This document shows, piece after piece, positions 26,786-35,915 of a stretch of DNA of 64,000 nucleotides. A program made the translations under genes and the position numbers. Position 1 is the first letter of the stretch. Every line of letters begins with the position of its first letter. Origin of the DNA: Parachryseolinea silvisoli (GTDB lineage Bacteria; Bacteroidota; Bacteroidia; Cytophagales; Cyclobacteriaceae); the NCBI RefSeq assembly GCF_021190955.1, contig NZ_JAIOAO010000007.1, positions 62,001-126,000 of the forward strand, read 5' to 3'. Below the pieces are notes generated by a model that was given only the letters and a program-made list of their open reading frames with translations, made no database searches and was not told the DNA's origin.

Positions 26786-28156
26786 TTATTTTAAGAATAC
26801 CTCGTCGTTATCCGTCACAAACATACGGGTGCTTTCGGTATATTCACCGCCTTTGGGATCTTTGTATTTCAGGTCCAGGTAAAAGGCCCGGTACCCCTTC
26901 TGCGGGTAGGGCGTCGTCGTGGTAATCACCGAGGTTTTCTTTTTAAGTCCCAGCGATTGTCCCTTCCAGGTATCGTTTCTAAAATCCGTATCGTCCGACG
27001 ACGCCGACCAAAGTACGGCGTCCACCAGGGCATCCGGTGTTACCGTTATGCTTAGGGTCACGCCCTTTTTACCGGGGGTAACATTCCACTGGCAGGCCGG
27101 ATAGGGCTGATGCGCCAGGGTCATCCCCAGGAATGCGCTGAGCGCCTGAAAGGCTTGCTTCTTATCGCCCAGGTCGTGTCCCACATTCGGTACATAGTGT
27201 ATAAAGTTGCGGCCCGGTATGCTGTCGATGTAATGTTTCACAGCGTCAACTGTCCAGTATTCGTCGTTCGTCCCCATGAAGATCATCTTCGGCATCGTCA
27301 GTTTTTTACGGTAAGCATAGGGATCTACCATCGCCGTAATGGCGTCTCCCTTTTCAGAATGAACCGTTTGCGGAATACCCAGCTTGACGTAATCCTGAAT
27401 CTGCACGCTATATTCCTTCAGCATCTTGACCTGGTAGTCCAGGTTTACCGGCATATTGAGTACGTCGATCACCATCGGGGCAATGGCCGCCACCCGTTTG
27501 TCGCTGGCGCCGGCCAGCCACGTAGTCCATCCACGTTTGGATGCACCCGTCACCACAAACCGGTTTATATCACGCTGCAACGTTTTCCTGGAAAACTCTT
27601 GTACCGCGTCCATGGCGCGCACCACCCCTTTGACCATCGGGAATAACAATGGCCAGGTGTAGTCGCCATCTTCTTTGAACTGATGCAGTGTATAGGAGAT
27701 CAGGGCGTCTTCGGTCAGATCTCCCACCAACGGCTGGTTGGGAGTCTGGCGCAGGATGGCGACCACCGCATGGTTCGCGGTCGCCATGTCGCCGAGACTT
27801 AACGTCAGCTTATCGTCGGGACCGCGCCACTCGGGTTCGCCTTTTTTATTTCCCCCACCGGTAATGAAAAACAATGCTCCGTCGTGACGGCAATCTGCTG
27901 GTACTAACAGGGAAAGCTGATGAGTCCACTGATATTCATGCCACTGCTGCGATACCAACCGCAGGTTATATACCTGGACGGTTCCCCGGGTATACGTGTC
28001 CTTCACCTCCCACCGGTACGACTTATCACCGTTACCAATATAGGCCTCCAGCGCCGTGGCGGCGCTCAGGGTGGACTGTGCCGGGAGACTTTGCGCAAAG
28101 AATAAGATCGTCAGCAGCATCAGGATAATAGCCGCCAGTACTTTGTTTTTCATCAT
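26786..28156 (-). CDS. PhoPQ-activated pathogenicity-related family protein
   Basis: The 456-residue product begins with a signal peptide or membrane anchor (about 1-27). It matches the PhoPQ-related family (alpha/beta-hydrolase-like): HDGALFFITGGGNKKGEPEW, VAILRQTPNQPLVGD and the nucleophile-elbow-like VTGASKRGWTTWL, with Ser206. The family occurs in soil bacteria and Dictyostelium (where it is AprA-like), and its substrate is not well established. It stands between a metallophosphoesterase and a GDPD in the same direction. An esterase or lipase role is plausible from the elbow motif, but I do not assign a substrate. Confidence 0.85.
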   Translation of the reverse strand: MMKNKVLAAIILMLLTILFFAQSLPAQSTLSAATALEAYIGNGDKSYRWEVKDTYTRGTVQVYNLRLVSQQWHEYQWTHQLSLLVPADCRHDGALFFITGGGNKKGEPEWRGPDDKLTLSLGDMATANHAVVAILRQTPNQPLVGDLTEDALISYTLHQFKEDGDYTWPLLFPMVKGVVRAMDAVQEFSRKTLQRDINRFVVTGASKRGWTTWLAGASDKRVAAIAPMVIDVLNMPVNLDYQVKMLKEYSVQIQDYVKLGIPQTVHSEKGDAITAMVDPYAYRKKLTMPKMIFMGTNDEYWTVDAVKHYIDSIPGRNFIHYVPNVGHDLGDKKQAFQALSAFLGMTLAHQPYPACQWNVTPGKKGVTLSITVTPDALVDAVLWSASSDDTDFRNDTWKGQSLGLKKKTSVITTTTPYPQKGYRAFYLDLKYKDPKGGEYTESTRMFVTDNDEVFLK

Positions 28157-28214
28157 AGCAGTGACATTCGTATGTATGGCATCGTAAAAGTAGCACGTTT
28201 ATCCGGAGTATCCG

Positions 28215-29594
28215 TTACAATCGTTCTGGGATATCCGGAATACGGTTCACCAATTCATTGACACCCTTTTTCGATTTTACCAGGTCAAATGCGTCGTACA
28301 ACTCACCCCGGGCCGTATACGATCCGAACGACAATGTATTTCCCTCGATGGTAATGATCTGGAACAGTTGTGTGTTGCGGGCTTTGCGCTGCATCCACGG
28401 GTCGTTAGACAGCTCATACATCTTGGGGCCGCTAACCGACACAACGTATACCGTACCCGATGTTTTGTCTTTGACGCTATAGCCCGTCGGCACGTTTTTC
28501 ACCATCCCCCTGCCATAGGCATGGTCGTGACCCTGCAGCACGATATCGACATGATGTTTATCGAAAATCGGCTTAAAATGCCGGCGCAGGTTTTCGTTGT
28601 CGCGATTGGGCGAGGTTGAAAATACGGGATAATGAAATGTAATCGCCGTCCAGGGGCGCGGGTCGTGTGTCAGTACAGAATCCAGCCATACGGCCTGCTG
28701 TTCGCGGTATACGGGCGACTCATCAATTTGCTCAGCATCGAGCGAGACCACCTTCAGATTCTGATAGTTCACGGCATAGCACGTTTCTTCCAGACCCTTG
28801 GGGCCATTGCGTGGTAAATTGAACTGCCGGCGCCACTGCGGCGACAGTTGCACGCCCTTTCCGTACTCGTGGTTTCCGGGTGTCATCATGCTGGGCACGG
28901 TGGCGTGAATATAACTTCCAGCATAAAACCACTCGCCCCACTCCACGTCACGGTCAAAGCGATTGATCAGGTCGCCCGCGTGCAACATGAAGTCAACCTG
29001 TGGCACCGTTTTGTAAGCTTCCCGGATAACACGCGACCACATGGACTTGAGGTCGTTCTGCGCGTCGCCAAAATAGAGAAAGGAGATTTTGTTGTTCGCG
29101 GCATCGGGCATGCGCACCTGGAACCACTCGCTCCACGCGGCTTCATTCCCCACGCGGTATACGTATTGCTCACCGGGCGTAAGTTTTTCCAGGCGTGCCG
29201 AAAAGTAATGCGCGGTGACCACCGGCTCTTCTTCGCGCCGCACCTGGAGATACTCGCGTTGCGCCGGCAACCGCGTGACCTTGTCGCGAAACTCCGGCCC
29301 GGCCGTTGCCACCGCGTACTCCACAAAACCCGTCACCACGGTGGTATCGGTTCGCCAGTTTACGGCGAGGCACGTCTCTGGAGTTTCCGAAAGATTCAGA
29401 ATCACCCGATCGGGCGCTGGCGTGGGAAACAGCAACGTGTTGGGTAGCACAACGGCATGGCCGTGCGTGTGATCGTGATGCTCCTCGCTGTAGTCGTAAT
29501 ACTCGGCATCCGCGCCGCGTACGTACATATACCGGACAAAGCCAGCCGACACCGTGAAAACCACTGCCAGCGCTACAAACCATTTCTTATACAT
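28215..29594 (-). CDS. Secreted metallophosphoesterase with FN3-like N-terminal domain (purple acid phosphatase-like)
   Basis: The 459-residue protein has an N-terminal membrane segment or signal (about 5-22) followed by a His-rich stretch (EEHHDHTHGH, about 37-46), a fibronectin-III-like purple-acid-phosphatase N domain (about 60-160) and a calcineurin-like catalytic domain: FLYFGDAQND (Asp177), LHAGDLINR, MTPGNHEYG and VLQGHDHAYGR. The motifs give the two-metal site for phosphomonoesters or phosphodiesters. It is 58 bases upstream of the PhoPQ-related gene and after the terminator of the SusD gene. The His-rich tail near the N-terminus may bind metal; that is inferred. Confidence 0.88.
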   Translation of the reverse strand: MYKKWFVALAVVFTVSAGFVRYMYVRGADAEYYDYSEEHHDHTHGHAVVLPNTLLFPTPAPDRVILNLSETPETCLAVNWRTDTTVVTGFVEYAVATAGPEFRDKVTRLPAQREYLQVRREEEPVVTAHYFSARLEKLTPGEQYVYRVGNEAAWSEWFQVRMPDAANNKISFLYFGDAQNDLKSMWSRVIREAYKTVPQVDFMLHAGDLINRFDRDVEWGEWFYAGSYIHATVPSMMTPGNHEYGKGVQLSPQWRRQFNLPRNGPKGLEETCYAVNYQNLKVVSLDAEQIDESPVYREQQAVWLDSVLTHDPRPWTAITFHYPVFSTSPNRDNENLRRHFKPIFDKHHVDIVLQGHDHAYGRGMVKNVPTGYSVKDKTSGTVYVVSVSGPKMYELSNDPWMQRKARNTQLFQIITIEGNTLSFGSYTARGELYDAFDLVKSKKGVNELVNRIPDIPERL

Positions 29595-29621
29595 GAAAAC
29601 CAGAATTTAAATCGATGAAAT

Positions 29622-29654
29622 TGTATAAAAAATAGCGGGAGCCATAGCCCCCGC
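29622..29654 (-). terminator. Terminator downstream of the second SusD gene
   Basis: On the minus strand an 8-bp stem with one mismatch (29635-29642 with 29647-29654, loop of four) is followed by ATTTTTTATA. It ends the SusC-SusD transcript before the metallophosphoesterase gene. Confidence 0.8.
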
Positions 29655-29680
29655 CATACCTGTAAACTATTAAACAAATG

Positions 29681-31327
29681 TTACCACGGCTTCGAAGTTC
29701 CTTGCAACAACCACGGCTTGGACCAGGCGCTGTTGGCGCCGTCGGCTTGCGTGTACTGCGTTTTCTCCAATCGGTCGAGGGCTTTTGCTGTGTTAGCGGC
29801 GTTCATCTCGATCTCGTCCTGCATGTAATAAAATCGCACTGGCAATACTTCCCTTGCGGCGACAGGCCCGGCTTCCAGAACCGGTAAGCCGGTACGACGG
29901 TAGTCAAACCAGGACTCTGTCGTGGCCGACCAACTGGCGATCCATTTTTGCGTCATTACTTTTACCAACTGCTCGTCGGTATCACCCGACAGCACAATGT
30001 CAGGTTGCGTTACATAGTCGTCGTACGTGTCGGCTACACCCCACGTCTCAAACGACGCCTGGATACCTGCCAAATAGTGTTCGTTTGCTGTGCCCGTGGC
30101 CCAACCTTTCAACGCAGCTTCGGCCAGGATAAAGTGTACCTCGGCGGCAGAGATCAGCCTGGCTTTCAGCAGCGGGCCGGCAGCGTCGGCGTATATCGGG
30201 CTGAGGTAAGAAACGTGAGGGTTGTTCGACGTTTGGCCAGGTGTAGGATTCAGATTGTAGCCCGAAGGTAGGTTCGAAATACTGGGCGGTATCCCAACAT
30301 ACTCAGGGTCGGTATCAATCAACTTTGCTCCTACGACGTCGGGCGACAGGTAGCGCACACCGTCCTCTATCTTATCAGTACCTTCGGGAAGCCCCGCATC
30401 GACCACCAGTGGAATTTCCACCTTGCTCGCCCATACACCGAGTCGCGCATCGTTCGATGCCTGCAAAACCTCTACGAGAGTAGCACACATTCTGTTCCGG
30501 CGGTAGTTACTGCCGCTGGCATCGAACACCGCGTTCGACGGCCAGGAGTCCCCCTCACTATTGCCGGCATAGGACATCGTGGCGTCCTCGTCGCTGGAGG
30601 TGATCAGCGGATACTCTTCGGGATGCGCGTAAATCTTCTCAATTCCCTGGCGGGAAACATCCGGAAGCTTGGAGGAGATACGCATATAATAACGCAATAA
30701 CAGGGAGTTGGCCATCTTTCGCCATAGCGCCGGATCCATATGCATCGATGCGTATGGCACCTCGTCATCTTCGTACAGGCCGATATATTCTTGCTTGTCT
30801 TTTGACAGCAGCGTATTGGCTGTCTCCAGATCGGCGATAATGCCGCGATAGATCGTCTCCTGATCATCGAATACCGGCAGCTTATTCTCCAGGCCTGACA
30901 GGTCCCCGTTCAGGGCATGGGTGTAGGGAGCGTCTCCCCACAAGTCTGTGATCAGTCCAAACGTCATGGACTTCATGACCAGTGAAACACCCTGATGAAA
31001 CTCCATGCCCAGCTCGGCAGAACGCTCATATAAAACTTTGTTGTCACGCAAGACGCCATAGTAGGGTGTCCAGCTCTGATTCGTCCAGGCATAATCGTTA
31101 TGTTCGTCGAACCATGCGTCCAACTGCGTATGCTGCATCACACCTGCAATGTTTCCAAAACCCAGGTTGAGGTATAGCTTCGATGCTTCCGTCACAACGG
31201 TGGGCAATACCAGGTTGGGATTGATTACGCCGGGTTCTACGCCGTTCGGATTTTCGTTGAGTTCTGTCAGGTCGTCACACGAGAGACAGACCATCAGGAT
31301 ACCTATTGCGAAATATTTAAGTTTCAT
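29681..31327 (-). CDS. SusD/RagB-like outer-membrane lipoprotein (SusD-like_2)
   Basis: The 548-residue protein has a lipoprotein signal (GILMVCLSCDDLTELNENPN), and the LNENPNGV start is typical of SusD-like_2 proteins. Further features are LVMKSMTFGLITDLWGDAPYTHAL (family hallmark), a helical middle (about 200-330) and AEVHFILAEAALKGW near residue 400, then WFDYRRTGLP near the end. It captures its ligand at the surface for the SusC partner 11 bases upstream. The class includes many proteins with non-glycan or unknown ligands. No glycoside hydrolase gene accompanies the pair. Confidence 0.94.
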   Translation of the reverse strand: MKLKYFAIGILMVCLSCDDLTELNENPNGVEPGVINPNLVLPTVVTEASKLYLNLGFGNIAGVMQHTQLDAWFDEHNDYAWTNQSWTPYYGVLRDNKVLYERSAELGMEFHQGVSLVMKSMTFGLITDLWGDAPYTHALNGDLSGLENKLPVFDDQETIYRGIIADLETANTLLSKDKQEYIGLYEDDEVPYASMHMDPALWRKMANSLLLRYYMRISSKLPDVSRQGIEKIYAHPEEYPLITSSDEDATMSYAGNSEGDSWPSNAVFDASGSNYRRNRMCATLVEVLQASNDARLGVWASKVEIPLVVDAGLPEGTDKIEDGVRYLSPDVVGAKLIDTDPEYVGIPPSISNLPSGYNLNPTPGQTSNNPHVSYLSPIYADAAGPLLKARLISAAEVHFILAEAALKGWATGTANEHYLAGIQASFETWGVADTYDDYVTQPDIVLSGDTDEQLVKVMTQKWIASWSATTESWFDYRRTGLPVLEAGPVAAREVLPVRFYYMQDEIEMNAANTAKALDRLEKTQYTQADGANSAWSKPWLLQGTSKPW

Positions 31328-31338
31328 GTGATCGTGTT

Positions 31339-34300
31339 TTAGAAAGTGAGGCTCAATTTAAAACCTGTAGAAATCGTCCAGGGGCTAACGTTGTATCGTT
31401 CAATTCCTTGCTTGAACTGGATACCATTTCCCTGCGCGCCCGACTCGGGTTGGAACGCCAGTTCAGGATCTACTCCTATCTTGGCGGCCGTCCAGAGCAT
31501 GATGTTCCGGGCGTAGACCGACAGCGACGCGTTGCGAATGCCGATGGATTGTACCAACGGCGCCGGCAACTGATACGCGAGGGAGATCTCCCGGAGCTTG
31601 ATGAATGAGGCATCGAACATGGCAGCACCCATAAAATCCCAGGGATAGTTATCGGCGTAGGGGACATACTTCGTTCCCTCTCCACCCAGGTTCTCGGTAT
31701 ACCCGATGATATTTCCGTCACCGTCGTACTGCGCTATCACACCGGGGTTGAAGACACCGTCATTGAGCGTTACACCGTCGCCGGGCTCTAATGGTTGCCC
31801 ACCATAGGCTGCCGTGGGGCCTCCAACGATATTGATACCATCGGTAATCAAACTTCCCTGGTTTGCCACCAGCCAATCGCGCAACTCTTGTCCTGTGCGA
31901 TTTCCCGGATTGATCAGCAGATCCAAAAATCTTTGTGTCTTCAGATCCGACTCTGCATATCGATACGTTTGTGAGATAAAATCGCCACCCTTGCGCCAGT
32001 CGAACGACATATTCAACGTAAAGGCCTTGTACGCCACCGTAGTTTGCAGCCCCATCGTGAAGTCGGGATTAAAATTTCCGATCTTGTTCTTCACATTACT
32101 GCTTCTGATCACCTGCCAGGTGCCTTCGTCGCTCAGAAGCGGGTAACCATAGTACGGAGAGGTCTTATCTTCGACCGTCACCATCTTGCTGTCATAGATG
32201 TCGCCGATTGTTTCGCCAACATAGGTTCTTACCTCAGCCCGACCGTCGCTCCAGAAAGAATAAAATTTAAGCTCTTCTGGCAGCTCAACGATCTTGGTGC
32301 GGTTGCGACTATAATTCACCGAAACGTCCCAGCGCAAGTCACCTTTTTGAACAGGCGTACCGCCCAGACCAAACTCCCAGCCGCGGCTCTGCAAAAGTCC
32401 GGCGTTTATTTTTTGCCTTTCGAACCCCGACGACGGCGCCATGTCCGTCAGAATGATCTGGTTTTTGTTATCCGTCGTGTAGTATGTTCCTTCGAATCGT
32501 ATGCGATTGCTCAGCAGACCGAACTCCGCCCCCACTTCCGTAGAAGTAGAAATCTCAGGCTTTAAGGCAGGTGTAAGCAAGTCCTGCGGCCTCGTTACCC
32601 GTGGCGTGCCCTCCCATGCGCTGGCGGTATTCATGATATTGATCAACTGGTAGGGGCCTGTATCATTACCCACCTGCGCCACCGCGCCCCGTAGCTTCAG
32701 CATGCTTACCTGTTCAGGCATGGGCAACATTTCGTTCACCAGCACACTGATAGAGGCAGATGGATAGAAGTAAGAATTCTCTCCTTTCGGCAACGTGCTC
32801 GACCAGTCGTTACGCGCGGTAAGATCCAGGTAGACCATATCTTTATACCCCAGGTTTACCAGGCCATACGTGCTGTAAATACCTTTTTCACCGAAATAGT
32901 TGCTGTAGTCGAGGTTGTCCACCGCAATATTTTGGATAGTATATATTCCCGGTGTGATCAGGCCGGCTCCGGGTTTACTGGAAGTCGATACATTGCCCGA
33001 TTTTTGATACATCGTGTTCCCACCGATCGACGCCGTGACATGCCAGGGCGCAAAGTCTTTCTTATAGGTAAGGAGAAAGTCGGCGTTGCGTTCGAACCGG
33101 TCCATGTTTACAACGCCATAGGCACCTTTGGGCTCGCCGGTATAGCTGTTGGCTATTTTGGATTCGCGTTGCTCACGATACGTATCCATCGAATAACGTC
33201 CCATCAGGCTGAAGGCGTTGGAGATCTGCCATTCGGCTTTGACATTGCCATATACCCGATCACGTACAAAACTATTATTCACTTCATACGCCAGAAAATA
33301 GGGATTGTTGTATTCCCCAGCGCCATTGTCCTGTGTAAGCTGTTGTAAGCCTTCCTGGCCTTTTACCCAGTAATTACGCAGATCGTTGATATCAATGTGC
33401 GGCGATACGTAATACGCCCACTGAATGGGGTTCGCACCGCGGTTGTTCGCCGGACGATTGTTGGAATTGCTCCGGGTGAAATTCAGGTTGGTCGTCACCT
33501 TTACCTTCGGATTTAACTGCACTCCGGTACTCAGGTCCAGGGAATTCCGAAAAAGGTCGGAGTTGGGAATGATCCCGCGGTTGGACATGTTTGTGTAGGC
33601 AATGTTGTAATTCAGCTGCCCGGTGCTGTTCGCGATCGAAATGGAGTTTGTCGACGTGATACCGGTCTGTACAAAGTCCTTTACATTGTCGGGGTGCGAC
33701 ACCAATGCTGTCGGAATGGGATTACCGTTTTCATCGAGCGGGCTGTTCCATTGAATGGCTTTGTAGCCTTTATCAAGCTCCGGGCCGTTGCCGGCCACCG
33801 ACTCCTCGTCGATTGTCAATACGCCGGAGGGATTATTATCGGGAGTGTACGGACGTACCCCAATAGCGAATTTGCTGTGAAAAGGAAGAAACTTGTACGG
33901 TATATCAAAGGCGTTGTTGGAGGATACGTTTATCGTCATACGTTTAACCCTTGATCCGGATTTCGTGGTAATCAACACCACGCCGTTTCCTGCCCTCGAA
34001 CCGTACAATGCGGTCGCGCTGGCGCCTTTCAGCACCGACACCGACTCTATATTATCCGTATTAATGTCCGAAATAGCATTGCCATAGTCCACACGATTGT
34101 CACTTCCAAAGCCGCCAATATTATTGAGGCCACTTGCAACCGGTACACCGTCTACGATAAAGAGCGGCTGGTTGTCGCTGCTCAGGGATTTAGCTCCCCG
34201 TATAATCATGCTCACAGACGAACCCGGTCCGCCGGTAGACGATATAGCGACACCCGGTACCCGGCCGGCGAGACCGTTCAGTACGTTTTCTTGCGGAATG

Positions 34301-34740
34301 CGGCTCAAGTCTTCGCCATTCACTTTTCCCACGGAATATCCCAGGGAACGCTCTTCGCGCTTAATTCCGAGGGCCGTTACGACCACTTCGTCCAACGATT
34401 CGGAGTTCGGCAGCAGCGTTACGTCTACCGTCGTGCGATCTCCAACGACAACTTCCTGCGTCGTGAAACCTATGTACGAAAAAACCACAACGGCTTCACC
34501 ATTGGCCACGGACAATGTATACCGACCTTCGACATCCGTCATGGTACCTGACTGCGTCCCCTTGACATATACATTCACGCCTGGCAGGGCAGCACCGTCT
34601 TCCGCAGAAGTCACCTTTCCCGACACCGTAACGTCGTTCGCTGCAAATACCACCCCGGCATTTACAACCAACATCATGAACAGGGCCAGCAACCGTGTAC
34701 GCCGCTGCCCTTGCCTTTGCTTGTAAAAGTCTACTTCCAT
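31339..34740 (-). CDS. SusC/RagA-family TonB-dependent transporter, second system
   Basis: The 1133-residue protein starts with a signal peptide (about 15-33, ending GVVFAAN), a carboxypeptidase-D-like domain (VSGKVTSAEDGAALPGVNV), the SusC plug signature (DEVVVTALGIKREERSLGY, then DNQPLFIVDGVPV) and a long barrel ending in WTISTGFKLSLTF. It is the transport partner of the SusD-like_2 gene that follows by 11 bases. An upstream leader contains a candidate promoter and a long stem-loop. The substrate cannot be read from the sequence; phosphoesterases downstream suggest a phosphate-bearing ligand. Confidence 0.96.
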   Translation of the reverse strand: MEVDFYKQRQGQRRTRLLALFMMLVVNAGVVFAANDVTVSGKVTSAEDGAALPGVNVYVKGTQSGTMTDVEGRYTLSVANGEAVVVFSYIGFTTQEVVVGDRTTVDVTLLPNSESLDEVVVTALGIKREERSLGYSVGKVNGEDLSRIPQENVLNGLAGRVPGVAISSTGGPGSSVSMIIRGAKSLSSDNQPLFIVDGVPVASGLNNIGGFGSDNRVDYGNAISDINTDNIESVSVLKGASATALYGSRAGNGVVLITTKSGSRVKRMTINVSSNNAFDIPYKFLPFHSKFAIGVRPYTPDNNPSGVLTIDEESVAGNGPELDKGYKAIQWNSPLDENGNPIPTALVSHPDNVKDFVQTGITSTNSISIANSTGQLNYNIAYTNMSNRGIIPNSDLFRNSLDLSTGVQLNPKVKVTTNLNFTRSNSNNRPANNRGANPIQWAYYVSPHIDINDLRNYWVKGQEGLQQLTQDNGAGEYNNPYFLAYEVNNSFVRDRVYGNVKAEWQISNAFSLMGRYSMDTYREQRESKIANSYTGEPKGAYGVVNMDRFERNADFLLTYKKDFAPWHVTASIGGNTMYQKSGNVSTSSKPGAGLITPGIYTIQNIAVDNLDYSNYFGEKGIYSTYGLVNLGYKDMVYLDLTARNDWSSTLPKGENSYFYPSASISVLVNEMLPMPEQVSMLKLRGAVAQVGNDTGPYQLINIMNTASAWEGTPRVTRPQDLLTPALKPEISTSTEVGAEFGLLSNRIRFEGTYYTTDNKNQIILTDMAPSSGFERQKINAGLLQSRGWEFGLGGTPVQKGDLRWDVSVNYSRNRTKIVELPEELKFYSFWSDGRAEVRTYVGETIGDIYDSKMVTVEDKTSPYYGYPLLSDEGTWQVIRSSNVKNKIGNFNPDFTMGLQTTVAYKAFTLNMSFDWRKGGDFISQTYRYAESDLKTQRFLDLLINPGNRTGQELRDWLVANQGSLITDGINIVGGPTAAYGGQPLEPGDGVTLNDGVFNPGVIAQYDGDGNIIGYTENLGGEGTKYVPYADNYPWDFMGAAMFDASFIKLREISLAYQLPAPLVQSIGIRNASLSVYARNIMLWTAAKIGVDPELAFQPESGAQGNGIQFKQGIERYNVSPWTISTGFKLSLTF

Positions 34741-34813
34741 ATATATAAACTGGTTTGGTTTATGTGTATTAAGTTTCGGTTACGATGATTGGGAAACGGT
34801 AATTATTTCATAA

Positions 34814-34863
34814 AGCGGGAGTAATCATACAATCAATTACTATATACTTTTTCGTCTCCCGCT
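34814..34863 (-). promoter_or_regulatory. Leader stem-loop before the second susC gene
   Basis: AGCGGGAG (34814-34821) and CTCCCGCT (34856-34863) form a perfect 8-bp inverted repeat, with an inner GTAAT/ATTAC pairing. It would lie in the 5' leader if transcription starts just after the -7 element at 34885-34892. It lacks a T-tract on the minus strand, so it is not a typical terminator. Confidence 0.4.
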
Positions 34864-34884
34864 ATATATTATTCTTTCAACGGA

Positions 34885-34892
34885 CAAATGTA
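34885..34892 (-). promoter_or_regulatory. Candidate -7 element of the second susC operon
   Basis: The minus strand reads TACATTTG, an exact TAnnTTTG match, about 145 bases upstream of the susC start. No good -33 element is seen at the usual distance, so confidence is moderate. Confidence 0.4.
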
Positions 34893-35048
34893 GCGACGAA
34901 CGCACCGTACCCTGCGCGCATTTTGCGTTAACCAGTTCGATCTTTGCGCAAGAAGTGAGGTAGATATTTTACGGCGTGGCAAGCGCTCCGCCGCAGGATT
35001 TGTAGCGGATGTATACGTATGATAATGGTCTGTAATACACCTAACGAC

Positions 35049-35903
35049 TCATCGTGCCGATGGCGCGGGCTGGTGGTGGCTGATCAGTGCCGCCGCACCG
35101 AGCAAGGCTATGTTCTCATTCCTGGATTGATAGATTTCCAACCGGCGGATCGACTCGGGGTAACAAAAATTCGCCAGGCTGGTATACATGGCTTCTTCAA
35201 AAAAACGAAATGCTTTTGACAGGGATCCGCCGATCACGATGGCTTCGGGGTCATACGTTAAAACCACTGTCTTGATGACGTGGCCGATGTGTGCTCCGAA
35301 CTCCCGCCACAGCGCTACGGCGGTAGCATCACCCGCCAGCGCCCGGCGGTGCGCTTCGATGGCTGTTAACTGGTGAACTGCTTCAAAGAAGTTGCCCGAC
35401 GCATAATACTCGATATTCCGGTCGAGGTATGCCAGCAACCCCAGCTCGCCCGCACCGCAGTTGCGTCCATGATATAACTGATCGTCAATAACAATACCCG
35501 ATCCCAGCCCCGTACCCGACGAAATGCCCACCACGGTATGCTTGCCCCTCGCCTCTCCGAAACGGTGCTCGCCCAGAATAAAACAGTTCACATCGTTGTT
35601 AACTGCCACCGGAAGAGACAGTGCGTCCTCCAGAATTTGCCGCAAAGGCACGGCTTTCCACGCCGGTATATTTCCAACGTTGTAAACGATGCCGTTGGCG
35701 ATGTCTACCACCGAAGGAACTCCGATGCCGATTCCGGTCACGACCGGACTCACCAGCGGCCGGATAAATTCCACCAGTTGTTCCAGTGTGTCTGCCAGCG
35801 ACCCGCGGTTGTTAAAGATCTCGCCGCGTTGCTGATGAATATGCCCTTCTGATTCGACTCCGGCCCGCACATTGGTTCCTCCCAGATCGACTCCTATTAT
35901 CAT
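35049..35903 (-). CDS. ROK-family sugar kinase lacking the zinc loop
   Basis: The 284-residue protein has the ROK/ASKHA fold: phosphate-binding IGVDLGGTNVRAG (residues 3-15), catalytic Asp104 in VAVNNDVNC, SSGTGLGSGIVID (128-140) and VIGGSLSKAF near the C-terminus. The usual CxCGxxGCxE zinc-binding loop after the GxxGExGH motif is missing: here the chain goes from GAGELGLLAYL (150-160) straight to DRNIEYYASG. Most ROK kinases (glucokinase, GlcNAc/ManNAc kinase, fructokinase) need that zinc. The gene is the last of a three-gene operon, 12 bases after the propeller lipoprotein. It probably phosphorylates a monosaccharide released by this locus; which one is unknown. Confidence 0.88.
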   Translation of the reverse strand: MIIGVDLGGTNVRAGVESEGHIHQQRGEIFNNRGSLADTLEQLVEFIRPLVSPVVTGIGIGVPSVVDIANGIVYNVGNIPAWKAVPLRQILEDALSLPVAVNNDVNCFILGEHRFGEARGKHTVVGISSGTGLGSGIVIDDQLYHGRNCGAGELGLLAYLDRNIEYYASGNFFEAVHQLTAIEAHRRALAGDATAVALWREFGAHIGHVIKTVVLTYDPEAIVIGGSLSKAFRFFEEAMYTSLANFCYPESIRRLEIYQSRNENIALLGAAALISHHQPAPSAR

Positions 35904-35915
35904 ACGTGCTCGGGG

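Larger units (their letters stand above)
34741..35048. other. Upstream region of the second susC gene
   Basis: This 308-base gap holds the candidate susC promoter (34885-34892) and a leader inverted repeat (34814-34863). The rest, towards the end of the ROK gene, shows no hairpin with a T-tract and no plausible gene. Confidence 0.5.
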
